Source: CAZLMF01 sp964560565
GTDB taxonomy: Bacteria > Bacillota > Clostridia > Oscillospirales > Ruminococcaceae
NCBI GenBank assembly: GCA_964560565.1
Contig: CAZLMF010000001.1
Coordinates: forward strand, 1 to 41,897
Direction: 5' to 3'
DNA: 41,897 nt
Below, piece by piece: positions 25,320-35,200 of the stretch (within the stretch, counting starts at the first letter, position 1; each line of letters begins with the position of its first letter). Made by a program: the position numbers and the translations under genes. The notes beneath the pieces are model-generated. The model did not search any database. It was not told the origin of the DNA and worked only from the letters and a program-made list of their open reading frames with translations.

Positions 25320-25994
25320 ATGAGCGATCTTCATGCAGGGCATCGAAAAAGATTGCGCCAGCGATTTATAAGGGAAGGGCTTGAGGGGTTTGAGCCACAT
25401 AATGTGCTTGAGCTTGTGCTTTTTTACGGCATACCCAGGCGTGATACCAACGTCATCGCTCATGAGCTTTTACGCAAGTTCGGGACACTTGAACGTGTCC
25501 TTACCGCACCAATGGACGAGCTTCAAGCGGTGAGCGGTATGACCGAAAATGCCGCATGTCTGTTGCGGTTAGTTCCGCAGCTTATGCGTGTTTACTCCAT
25601 GAACGGGGTAACTTCCGAACCCCTTGACTCCTCACGCAAGATGCGTGATTACTGCATAAAAAACTATATTGGCGTGACAAGCGAAACTGTGCGAGTAATA
25701 TGCCTTGATAATAAGCTTAGAATAATCGCTGATGTTATTGCATTCGAGGGCGGAGTGAGTAAGGCGGAGGTAAATGTGCGAAAGATAGTTCAGTTTGCAT
25801 TTACCCATAATGCGGACACTATAATAATTGCCCATAACCATCCTCAAGGCGATGAAATAGCATCTGACAGCGATATTGCTGTCACAAACCACTTGATTAA
25901 AGCGCTTAGAGCGGTCAATATTAACTTACTTGACCACATAATTGTAGGCGGTAATAAAGCCACTTCTATGAGGGAGTGCGGATATTTTAGTTAA
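25320..25994 (+). CDS. radC: RadC-family JAMM/MPN+ protein
   Basis: 224 residues. An N-terminal helix-hairpin-helix-like region (about 1-100) precedes the JAB/MPN+ domain with a perfect JAMM motif: H172-x-H174, seven residues, S182-x2-D185. Historically called a DNA repair protein, but its biochemical role is still unsettled. ATG at 25320 is chosen over an in-frame upstream start at 25284, since GGGGTG precedes it and the family starts MS-x-HAGHRKRLR. Followed 37 bases later by uvrB, same strand, no terminator. Confidence 0.92.
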   Translation: MSDLHAGHRKRLRQRFIREGLEGFEPHNVLELVLFYGIPRRDTNVIAHELLRKFGTLERVLTAPMDELQAVSGMTENAACLLRLVPQLMRVYSMNGVTSEPLDSSRKMRDYCIKNYIGVTSETVRVICLDNKLRIIADVIAFEGGVSKAEVNVRKIVQFAFTHNADTIIIAHNHPQGDEIASDSDIAVTNHLIKALRAVNINLLDHIIVGGNKATSMRECGYFS

Positions 25995-26031
25995 GAAAAA
26001 GTTGCATTATATAGATAGGAGGTAGAACCTA

Positions 26032-28008
26032 TTGGAAGAAAGATTTCATTTAAAGTCGAGCTATAAGCCTACGGGTGACCAGCCACAGGCGATAGAAAAG
26101 CTTGTTGAGGGCATAAAAAAGGGGTATAAGGAGCAGGCTTTACTTGGCGTAACAGGCTCAGGTAAGACCTTTACCATGGCAAATGTAATTGAGCAGATTA
26201 ACCGCCCAACCCTTGTGCTTGCCCATAATAAAACCCTTGCTGCGCAGCTTTGCAGCGAGTTTAGGGAGTTTTTCCCCGACAATGCGGTTGAGTACTTTGT
26301 CAGTTACTACGACTATTACCAGCCTGAAGCATATATTCCATCCACCGATAGCTATATCGAAAAGGATAGCTCCATAAATGACGATATTGACCGCCTGCGC
26401 CACTCGGCAACTACCGCCTTAGCGGAAAGACGTGACGTCATAATTGTCGCCAGCGTATCCTGTATTTACTCATTAGGTTCTCCCGAGGATTACCGCAGTA
26501 TGATGCTTTCAATCCGTGAGGGCATGAAAAAAAGCCGTGAGGAGCTTCTACAAAGGCTTGTGGAAATTCAATACGAGCGCAACGATATAAACTTCACCCG
26601 TGATAAGTTTCGTGTTAGAGGTGATGTGGTGGAGATTTACCCTGCAAACTTTCCATCCGACACAGCCATTAGGGTGGAGTTTTTCGGCGATGAAATCGAG
26701 CGTATAAGCGAGATAAACGTCGTGACGGGCAATCCCACAAGGCTACTCACCCATGCGGTGATATTCCCTGCAAGCCACTATATTGTGCCGCAGGATAAGC
26801 TTCGTGAGGCGATAGTTGACCTAGAAAAGGAGCTTGAGGAGCGAGTTGCTTATCTTAAAGCTAATGACAAGCTAATTGAGGCGCAGCGCATTGTGCAGCG
26901 CACCATGTACGATATAGAAATGTTGCAAGAGATAGGCTTTTGCAGCGGCATTGAGAACTATTCCCGCGTCCTTTCAAGGAGAGCACCGGGCTCAACGCCC
27001 TTTACCCTGCTTGACCACTTCCCAAAGGATTTTCTGCTGATGGTCGACGAGTCTCATGTAATGCTGCCTCAAGCTAGGGGAATGTTTGCCGGAGATAGGG
27101 CAAGAAAAACCACACTTATAGACTACGGCTTTAGATTGCCGTCGGCACTTGATAACAGACCGCTAAACTTCGATGAATTCTATAGTCATATAAATCAAGC
27201 GGTATATGTGTCTGCAACGCCAGGGCCTTTCGAGCGTGAGAACGCAAAGCAAATAGTTGAGCAGGTTATTCGCCCTACAGGGCTTATTGACCCTGAGATT
27301 ATAGTAAAACCTGTAACAGGGCAAATAGAGGATTTACTAAGCGAGATAAACCTTTGCGCCCAAAGAAAAGAGCGTGTGCTTGTCACAACTCTTACCAAGA
27401 AAATGGCGGAGGATTTAACCGCTTACCTTGAGGGGTATGATGTTAAGGTGCGATATATGCACCATGATATTGACACCATTGAGCGCATGGAGATTATCCG
27501 TGAGCTAAGGCTCGGTGAATTTGATGTCCTTGTGGGGATTAACCTGCTTCGTGAGGGGCTTGATTTGCCGGAAGTTTCACTTGTGGCAATCCTTGATGCC
27601 GACAAGGAGGGCTTTCTACGCTCGGAAACCGCACTTATACAGACCATTGGTCGTGCCGCACGCAATGTCGGAGGCAGGGTAATTATGTATGCAGACCATG
27701 TCACAGGCTCGATGGAGCGGGCAATAATGGAGACTGAACGCCGCCGTAAAATTCAAGTTGCCTATAATGAGGAGCATGGAATTACTCCCACAAGCATTGT
27801 CAAGGAAGTGCGTGAGATCCTTGACATTACCTCAAAGGAGAAGATTGAGGCAATTCCCGGCATGGGTAAGAAGCGCCTAAACGCACTGGAAAAAGCAGTG
27901 CTTATCAAAAAGCTTTCAAGCGAGATGAAAAATGCCGCACAGCTGCTTGAATTTGAGCATGCCGCATATTTAAGAGATAAAATTAATGAGATAAAGAATA
28001 GCAAATAA
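26032..28008 (+). CDS. uvrB: Excinuclease ABC subunit B
   Basis: DNA damage verification helicase of nucleotide excision repair; loads on DNA with UvrA and recruits UvrC. 658 residues, normal length. Walker A GVTGSGKT at 39-46, the beta-hairpin that probes the damaged strand at about 91-118 (YYDYYQPEAYIP), Walker B-like DESHV, late helicase motif QTIGRAARN, and a C-terminal UVR domain (about 620-655) for UvrC contact. TTG start with AGGAGGT eight bases upstream. uvrA follows 33 bases later. Confidence 0.98.
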   Translation: MEERFHLKSSYKPTGDQPQAIEKLVEGIKKGYKEQALLGVTGSGKTFTMANVIEQINRPTLVLAHNKTLAAQLCSEFREFFPDNAVEYFVSYYDYYQPEAYIPSTDSYIEKDSSINDDIDRLRHSATTALAERRDVIIVASVSCIYSLGSPEDYRSMMLSIREGMKKSREELLQRLVEIQYERNDINFTRDKFRVRGDVVEIYPANFPSDTAIRVEFFGDEIERISEINVVTGNPTRLLTHAVIFPASHYIVPQDKLREAIVDLEKELEERVAYLKANDKLIEAQRIVQRTMYDIEMLQEIGFCSGIENYSRVLSRRAPGSTPFTLLDHFPKDFLLMVDESHVMLPQARGMFAGDRARKTTLIDYGFRLPSALDNRPLNFDEFYSHINQAVYVSATPGPFERENAKQIVEQVIRPTGLIDPEIIVKPVTGQIEDLLSEINLCAQRKERVLVTTLTKKMAEDLTAYLEGYDVKVRYMHHDIDTIERMEIIRELRLGEFDVLVGINLLREGLDLPEVSLVAILDADKEGFLRSETALIQTIGRAARNVGGRVIMYADHVTGSMERAIMETERRRKIQVAYNEEHGITPTSIVKEVREILDITSKEKIEAIPGMGKKRLNALEKAVLIKKLSSEMKNAAQLLEFEHAAYLRDKINEIKNSK

Positions 28009-28041
28009 ATATCATAAGCAATTTGCAAGAGAGAGGATATT

Positions 28042-30861
28042 ATGGACAAAAACTTCATCAAAATTAAAGGAGCAAGAGAGCATAACCTAAAGAATATCGA
28101 CTTGGAGATACCAAGGGATAAGCTTATAGTTATGACAGGGCTTTCAGGCTCGGGCAAATCGTCCCTTGCCTTTGACACCATTTATGCCGATGGACAGCGC
28201 AGATACATTGAAAGTCTTTCAAGCTATGCTCGTATGTTTTTAGGGCAGATGGAAAAACCCGATGTGGATTCAATCGAGGGCTTATCCCCTGCAATTTCTA
28301 TTGACCAAAAAACCACCTCCCGCAACCCACGCTCAACAGTCGGCACAGTGACAGAAATATATGACTACCTGCGATTGCTTTACGCTCGTATAGGCATTCC
28401 CCACTGCCCTGTATGCGGCAGGGAGATTAAACAGCAGACAGTTGACCAGATTGTCGACCAGATTATGAGCCTGCCTGCTAAGACAAGGATTCAAATCCTT
28501 GCCCCTGTGGTTAGGGAGCGCAAGGGTGAGCATCAAAAGGAGCTGGAAAGTGCTAGAAAGTCAGGCTATGTCCGTGTGAGGGTAGACGGTATAATCTACG
28601 ACCTTTCCGAGGAAATCAAGCTTGAGAAGAACAAAAAGCACTCAATAGAAATAGTGGTTGACCGCCTTGTTATAAAGGAGGATATTGTGCCACGCCTTAC
28701 TGACTCCATTGAAACGGTAAGTACTCTTACAGGTGGACTTGTATTTGTGGATGTAATTGACGGCGAGGAGCTTCACTTCTCGCAAAATTACGCATGTCCT
28801 GAGCATGGCGTGAGCATTGAGGAGCTTGTACCTAGAATGTTTAGCTTTAACAACCCCTTTGGTGCATGTGAGAAATGCACTGGGCTTGGTACTTTTATGA
28901 AGCTTTCTCCTGAGCTTATTACACCAAATGAAGCGCTGTCAATTCGTGAGGGCGCAATAAAAGCGACAGGTTGGAATTATTCCGACGGCACTATTGCAAA
29001 GATGTATTATGAAGCACTAGCTGAGCATTACGGCTTTAGCCTTGATGTGCCTGTTTCTAAGCTGCCTAAGAGTGCTATGGATGTTTTGCTTTACGGCACA
29101 AAGGGTGAGAAGATTAAGGTAAAGCGCACTAATGAGTACGGCTCAGGCACCTACAACACAGCCTTTGAGGGGGTTATAAACAACCTTGAAAGGCGTTATA
29201 AGGAAACAAACAGCGAGTGGGCGAGGAGCGATATTCAAGCGTTCATGAGCGAGGAGCTATGCCCTGAATGTCATGGCGATAGGCTAAAGAAGAATAGCCT
29301 TGCTGTCACAGTATGTGATATAAACATCACCGACTTCACAAAAATGTCGGTGGTGGATGCTCTTGAACTTATAGATAAAATGGAGCTGTCAGAGCGTGAT
29401 TTGATGGTGGCAGAGAGCATTACTAGGGAAATTCGTGAAAGGCTCACCTTTTTGCAAAATGTGGGGCTTGAATACCTCAGTCTTTCACGCTCAGCAGGTA
29501 CATTGTCGGGGGGAGAAAGCCAGCGCATCCGCCTTGCAACGCAAATAGGCTCCCTGCTTATGGGTGTGCTTTATATACTTGATGAGCCTAGTATAGGACT
29601 TCATCAGCGTGATAACGAAAAGCTTATTGCAACGCTAAAAAAGCTGCGTGACTTAGGCAACACCCTTATTGTAGTTGAGCATGATGAGGAAACAATGTAT
29701 GCTGCAGACTATATAGTGGATATTGGCCCTGGAGCAGGCATACATGGCGGTAATGTCATTTATAGCGGTGATATGGATGGACTGCTAAAGTGCAAGGAGT
29801 CTATTACTGGGCAGTATTTAAGTGGGGAGCGTAAAATCCCTGTGCCTGAAAAGCGCCGCAAGAGCAATGGCAAATACTTAACAATTAAGGGCGCAACAGA
29901 AAACAATCTAAAAAACATTAATGTGAAAATCCCTCTTGGCGTGCTCACTTGCGTGACGGGTGTATCAGGTAGCGGAAAGTCAAGCCTTATAAACGAGATT
30001 GTTTATAAAAACTTGGCAGGAAAACTCAATCGTGCTCGCACAAGACCGGGTAAATTTAAGGATATGTTAGGGGTTGAGCTGCTAGACAAGGTTATAGATA
30101 TTGACCAGTCACCCATTGGGCGCACTCCACGCTCAAATCCTGCGACATATACCGGAGTTTTCACCGATATACGTGAGATTTTCGCATCCACCAACGACTC
30201 TAAAATGAAGGGCTATGCCTCTGGCAGGTTTAGCTTTAACGTTAAGGGCGGACGTTGTGAGGCGTGCCAAGGCGACGGAATAAATAAGATTGAAATGCAC
30301 TTTTTGCCCGATATATTCGTACCCTGTGAGGTATGCAAGGGCAAGCGTTATAACCGTGAAACCCTTGATATTAGGTTTAAGGGCAAGAACATAAACGAGG
30401 TACTTGAAATGACGGTTGAGGAGGGCGTTGAGTTCTTTCAAAACATACCTAAAATTCACCGTAAGCTTGAAACTCTTTATGAGGTAGGGCTTGGGTACAT
30501 TAAAATTGGTCAGCCTGCAACAACCCTTTCAGGCGGTGAGGCACAGCGTGTGAAGCTTGCGACAGAGCTTTCAAAGCGTGCCACAGGCAGGACAATTTAT
30601 ATCCTTGATGAGCCTACAACAGGGCTTCATGCCGCTGATGTGCATAAGCTGATTGAGGTACTTCAAAACCTTACTGACGGGGGAAATACCGTGGTTGTCA
30701 TTGAGCATAACCTTGATGTGATTAAAACTGCTGACCATATAATTGATCTTGGGCCTGAGGGAGGGGACAAGGGAGGAACAGTCGTAGTAACAGGCACACC
30801 CGAGCAGGTCGCCGCTTGCAAGGAGTCCTACACAGGTCAATACCTTGCGAAAATGCTATAG
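28042..30861 (+). CDS. uvrA: Excinuclease ABC subunit A
   Basis: Damage-sensing ABC ATPase of nucleotide excision repair. 939 residues, normal length, with two ATPase modules: Walker A GLSGSGKS at 33-40 and GVSGSGKS at 640-647; signatures LSGGESQR and LSGGEAQR. Zinc cysteine pairs are present (CPVCG near 125, CPECHG, and CEACQG with CEVCKG in the second module). ATG with GAGAGGA upstream. Third gene of the radC-uvrB-uvrA run; no hairpin terminator is seen after it. Confidence 0.98.
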   Translation: MDKNFIKIKGAREHNLKNIDLEIPRDKLIVMTGLSGSGKSSLAFDTIYADGQRRYIESLSSYARMFLGQMEKPDVDSIEGLSPAISIDQKTTSRNPRSTVGTVTEIYDYLRLLYARIGIPHCPVCGREIKQQTVDQIVDQIMSLPAKTRIQILAPVVRERKGEHQKELESARKSGYVRVRVDGIIYDLSEEIKLEKNKKHSIEIVVDRLVIKEDIVPRLTDSIETVSTLTGGLVFVDVIDGEELHFSQNYACPEHGVSIEELVPRMFSFNNPFGACEKCTGLGTFMKLSPELITPNEALSIREGAIKATGWNYSDGTIAKMYYEALAEHYGFSLDVPVSKLPKSAMDVLLYGTKGEKIKVKRTNEYGSGTYNTAFEGVINNLERRYKETNSEWARSDIQAFMSEELCPECHGDRLKKNSLAVTVCDINITDFTKMSVVDALELIDKMELSERDLMVAESITREIRERLTFLQNVGLEYLSLSRSAGTLSGGESQRIRLATQIGSLLMGVLYILDEPSIGLHQRDNEKLIATLKKLRDLGNTLIVVEHDEETMYAADYIVDIGPGAGIHGGNVIYSGDMDGLLKCKESITGQYLSGERKIPVPEKRRKSNGKYLTIKGATENNLKNINVKIPLGVLTCVTGVSGSGKSSLINEIVYKNLAGKLNRARTRPGKFKDMLGVELLDKVIDIDQSPIGRTPRSNPATYTGVFTDIREIFASTNDSKMKGYASGRFSFNVKGGRCEACQGDGINKIEMHFLPDIFVPCEVCKGKRYNRETLDIRFKGKNINEVLEMTVEEGVEFFQNIPKIHRKLETLYEVGLGYIKIGQPATTLSGGEAQRVKLATELSKRATGRTIYILDEPTTGLHAADVHKLIEVLQNLTDGGNTVVVIEHNLDVIKTADHIIDLGPEGGDKGGTVVVTGTPEQVAACKESYTGQYLAKML

Positions 30862-30873
30862 CTTAATGCGGAC

Positions 30874-30903
30874 TTGATTTTGCACATATATTTATGCTAT
30901 ACT
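30874..30903 (+). promoter_or_regulatory. Promoter of the homoserine dehydrogenase gene
   Basis: TTGATT (30874-30879), 18-base spacer ending in TGC, TATACT (30898-30903): extended -10 type, 69 bases before the start. Confidence 0.6.
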
Positions 30904-30972
30904 AATAGAAATATTGTTTAGCAAGTCTTATCACTTTATTGCCCGATTTATTGGCGCGGAAAGGTAGAAATT

Positions 30973-32217
30973 ATGTCAAAAATTGCTGTTCTAGGCTATG
31001 GAGTTGTGGGTTCTGGCACGGTCGAGGTTTTTTACAAGACAAAGCAAAATGTCGAGCAGAAAACCGGTAAAGAGATGGATATCAAGTATATTCTCGACCT
31101 GCGTGATTTCCCTGATAGCCCTTACAAAAGTAAATTTACAAAGGATTTCAACATAATTCTCAGTGATACTGAGGTTGATATAGTAGTTGAAGTTTTGGGC
31201 GGGTTAAGCCCTGCTTTTGAGTATGTGAAGTCCGCCCTTGAGGCAGGAAAAAGCGTTGTAAGCTCAAATAAGGAGCTTATTGCCGCTCATGGCGCTACAC
31301 TCCTTAGAATTGCTAAGGAGAACAATGTCAACATATTTTTTGAGGCAAGCGTCGGCGGAGGAATTCCAATTATCCGCCCAATTCACCAATGCCTTATTGC
31401 AAATGAGATTAACGAAATTGCAGGCATATTAAACGGCACGACAAATTTCATTCTTACAAAGATGATAAGAGAAACAATGAGTTTTGAGGATGCCCTTGCT
31501 CTTGCTAAGGAGCTAGGCTATGCGGAGCGTGACCCCTCTGCTGACGTTGACGGGCATGATGCCTGCCGCAAGATTTGCATTCTATCATCCCTTGCCTTTG
31601 GCAAACATGTATACCCAAATCAAGTGCATACTGAGGGCATTTCAAGCATCACAAGTGCCGATGTGGAGTATGCGACGAGTTGGGGCGGCGTGATTAAGCT
31701 TATCGCACGTTCAGCACGGGCAGGTGAGCATATAAACGCAATAGTATCCCCGGCGCTCATCAGTTACAACAGCCAGCTTTCAAGCGTTGACGATGTGTTC
31801 AATGGCATACTTGTCCGTGGCGATGCAACAGGTGATGTTGTATTTTACGGCAAGGGCGCAGGCAAGCTGCCAACTGCAAGTGCGGTTGTGGCGGACATCA
31901 TTGAAGCTGCAAGAGCAACAAAAACCAATCAGACTCTTACATGGGTTGATAGCGATAAAAACATGGTGGTTGACTACAAGCAGGTTGAAACCGCAAAGTA
32001 TGTGCGCTTAAGCTGCAAGGACAGCGAAGTGGCATTTAAGCTTGTTGAGAAGGTCTTTGGCAAGGTTGAAAGACTACTTCGCAAGGGTGGCAAAAACGAT
32101 GAGCTTGCGTTTATTACCCCTGTACTAAAAGAAGTAAAAATTGATGAAAGGCTTTCTAAGCTTGAGGCTGAGGGGCTAAAGGCGCTCTCGACCATAAGAG
32201 TTATGGACAGCATATAA
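30973..32217 (+). CDS. hom: Homoserine dehydrogenase
   Basis: NAD(P)H-dependent reduction of aspartate semialdehyde to homoserine, for threonine and methionine. 414 residues in three parts: Rossmann domain with GYGVVGSG at 8-15, catalytic domain with GILNGTTNFILTKM and the AERDPSADVDGHDA block, and a C-terminal ACT domain (about 335-410) that in relatives binds threonine for feedback inhibition. ATG preceded by GGAAAGG. Single-gene unit: own promoter and a strong shared terminator. Neither thrB, thrC nor an aspartokinase is adjacent. Confidence 0.96.
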   Translation: MSKIAVLGYGVVGSGTVEVFYKTKQNVEQKTGKEMDIKYILDLRDFPDSPYKSKFTKDFNIILSDTEVDIVVEVLGGLSPAFEYVKSALEAGKSVVSSNKELIAAHGATLLRIAKENNVNIFFEASVGGGIPIIRPIHQCLIANEINEIAGILNGTTNFILTKMIRETMSFEDALALAKELGYAERDPSADVDGHDACRKICILSSLAFGKHVYPNQVHTEGISSITSADVEYATSWGGVIKLIARSARAGEHINAIVSPALISYNSQLSSVDDVFNGILVRGDATGDVVFYGKGAGKLPTASAVVADIIEAARATKTNQTLTWVDSDKNMVVDYKQVETAKYVRLSCKDSEVAFKLVEKVFGKVERLLRKGGKNDELAFITPVLKEVKIDERLSKLEAEGLKALSTIRVMDSI

Positions 32218-32234
32218 ACTTATATGTACATGAA

Positions 32235-32270
32235 AAGCCCCCTGCAAACCATATGGTTTGCAGGGGGCTT
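32235..32270. terminator. Bidirectional terminator between hom and purL
   Basis: Perfect 16-base inverted repeat (32235-32250 with 32255-32270), ATAT loop. Plus strand tail CTTGTTGTTGG; minus strand tail CTTTTCATG. Serves the convergent hom and purL genes. Confidence 0.9.
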
Positions 32271-32279
32271 GTTGTTGGT

Positions 32280-35200
32280 TTACTTGAAGTAGTTTACGCC
32301 GCCTTGGAAAAGTTGTTGGTCGTTATTGCTGGGTACATTCTTATACAGGTAATCGCCGATACGCTCGCTATGCCCCATCTTGCCGAGAATGCGTCCGTCT
32401 GGGGAGGTAATGCCCTCGATAGCCTCAATGGATGCGTTGGGGTTGTAGCGTATATCCATGGTCGGATTGCCGTCCATATCGACATACTGTGTTGCAATTT
32501 GCCCGTTCATGTCAAGGAGGTTCACAAGACCGCTGGATGCGTAGAAACGCCCCTCACCGTGGGAAATGGGAATGGTGTGGATTTCGTCTACCTTGCACAT
32601 TGTAAGCCATGGTGAGTTGTTGTTGACAACTCTAGTGCGGATGAGCTTTGATTGATGGCGTCCGATTGTGTTGTAGGTAAGTGTGGGGGAGGCTTCGGTA
32701 ATTTCGGTTATCATGCCTCCAGGTAGAAGACCAAGCTTAATAAGCGCTTGGAAACCGTTGCATATACCCAACATAAGTCCGTCACGATTGAGTAAAAGCC
32801 TATGAATTGCATCCTTTAACCTAGGGTTGCGGAAGAATGCGGTGATAAACTTTGCGCTGCCATCCGGCTCATCTCCTGCGGAGAAGCCGCCGGGGAGCAT
32901 GATAATCTGTGAGCTGTCGATAAGGTTTTCCATGGCGTTTACCGATTCGGTAATATTTGCAGGTGTGAGGTTCTTGATGACCATTATTTCAGCTGCCGCC
33001 CCTGCGACCTCAAAAGCGCGGGCGGAGTCGTATTCACAGTTAGTGCCTGGGAAAACAGGTATTAGCACTCTAGGCTTTGCAAACTTAGTGGAGGAATATT
33101 TGCGAATAAGGGTTGATGGCTCAAAGGTACGAGCATTTTGGGTTGTTTGCTCCACATTGCAAGGGAAAATTGGCTCAAGCCTTGCCTGCCATGAATCTAG
33201 CAGCTCATCAAGGGTGAGGACAAAATCCTTGCAGTTAAGCTCTTCCTTGGCGGTGGTATGCCCAATTACACGCTCGTTTGTGACTCTGTCAGCTTCAATC
33301 TCAACCACAAATGAACCATAGGAGGGCAAGAAAAGCTCGTTATCGCTTAGCGTCTCGCTAAAGCAGAACCCAATGCGGTTACCAAAGCACATTTTCGCAA
33401 CTGCTTCGGCAATGCCTCCGTAGCTTACTGCATATACTGCCTTTGCTGCACCGTTTGAAATTAAGTTTTCAACCTTAGAATACGCTTGGCGGATTGTTTT
33501 AAAGTTTGGAAGTCCGTTTTCGTCGTATTCTGGTGAAATGAGGATTACATTGCTGCCAACCTGCTTAAATTCGGGTGACATAACTCGTCCAGCATCTGTA
33601 ACCGAAACTGCAAAGGATACAAGAGTCGGAGGAACATCAATGTTTTCGTAGGTTCCCGACATGGAGTCCTTACCGCCGATTGATGCACAGCCAAGCTCAA
33701 GCTGAGCCTTGTATGCACCGAGCAATGCCGCAAAGGGCTTGCCCCAGCGTGTGGGGTCATTCCCTGGGCGCTCAAAGTATTCCTGGAATGTAAGCCAGCA
33801 CTTATTTGCGCTTGCACCTGTTGCCACAAGCTTTGCGATGGATTCAATCACCGCATACATTGCTCCGTGATAGGGGCTTTTTTCGCTTAAATATGGATTA
33901 AAACCCCATGCCATAGCCGAGCAAGTGTTGGTATTTCCGCTTGCAACGGGGATTTTAGCCACCATTGCTTGCGTGGGAGTGAGCTGATGTACGCCACCAA
34001 AGGGCATTAGCACCGAGCCTGCGCCGATAGTCGAGTCAAAACGCTCAGCCAAGCCCTTTTGCGAGCAGACATTAAGGTCTGACATAAGGGAAATCCAGCC
34101 GTCGTGGGTGTTTGTAAAGTTAATATCCGCAGCGGTGACAGGTTCAGTGATATGAACCTCGGTATGCTTTTCAGCGCCGTTCGAATTTAGGAATTCACGG
34201 GCAATATTTACTATGGTGTTGCCGTTCCAAGTCATTTTTAGGCGTGGCTGCGCAGTTACGGTGGCAACTCTGGTAGCCTCGATATTTTCACGCTGTGCGT
34301 AGTCAATAAAGCGATTGACATCATCACTTGCGACAACTACCGCCATACGCTCCTGCGATTCGGAAATTGCAAGCTCAGTTCCATCAAGACCGTCATATTT
34401 CTTAGGAACAGCGTCAAGGTTTATTGTAAGCCCGTCAGCAAGCTCCCCGATAGCAACAGATACACCTCCTGCGCCAAAGTCATTGCAACGCTTAATCAGT
34501 TGCGTTACCATGGGGTTGCGGAAAAGTCGTTGAATCTTGCGCTCCTCAGGGGCATTACCCTTTTGCACCTCAGCGCCGCAGCTTTCCAATGACTCGGATG
34601 TGTGAGATTTTGATGAGCCAGTTGCGCCGCCGCAACCGTCACGGCCAGTTCTGCCGCCTAGTAGGATTACCGCATCCCCAGGCTGTGGCTGAACACGAAC
34701 AACGTTCTTAGCGGGTGCAGCACCAATGACAGCACCTATTTCCATGCGCTTTGCAATATAACCCTTGTGATATATTTCCGATACTTGCCCAGTGCAAAGT
34801 CCGATTTGGTTGCCGTAGGAGCTATAACCATGAGCCGCACCAACTGTAATCTTGCGCTGTGGAAGCTTATGGGGGATAGTGTCCTCAACGGGCACAAGGG
34901 GATTGCCCGAGCCTGTGACACGCATTGCTTGATATACATAGGAACGCCCTGAAAGCGGATCACGAATTGCGCCGCCCAGACAGGTAGCAGCACCGCCAAA
35001 AGGTTCAATTTCAGTTGGGTGGTTATGGGTTTCGTTTTTGAACATCAGCAGCCAATCCTGCATTTTGCCGTTCACATCAACCTTAATCTTAACTGAGCAA
35101 GCGTTAATCTCCTCAGATTGGTCTAGGTCAACCAACTTGCCGCTTTGGCGCATACGCTTAGCTACAATGGTAGCAAGATCCATAAGGGTTATAGGGCGAT

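Noticed and set aside
25238..25320. SOS (LexA) box before radC-uvrBA
   Set aside because: No GAAC-N4-GTTC-like sequence was found; only a plain promoter is seen.
32827..33321. Plus-strand frame of 164 residues inside purL
   Set aside because: Antisense to well-conserved PurL sequence; no family resemblance.
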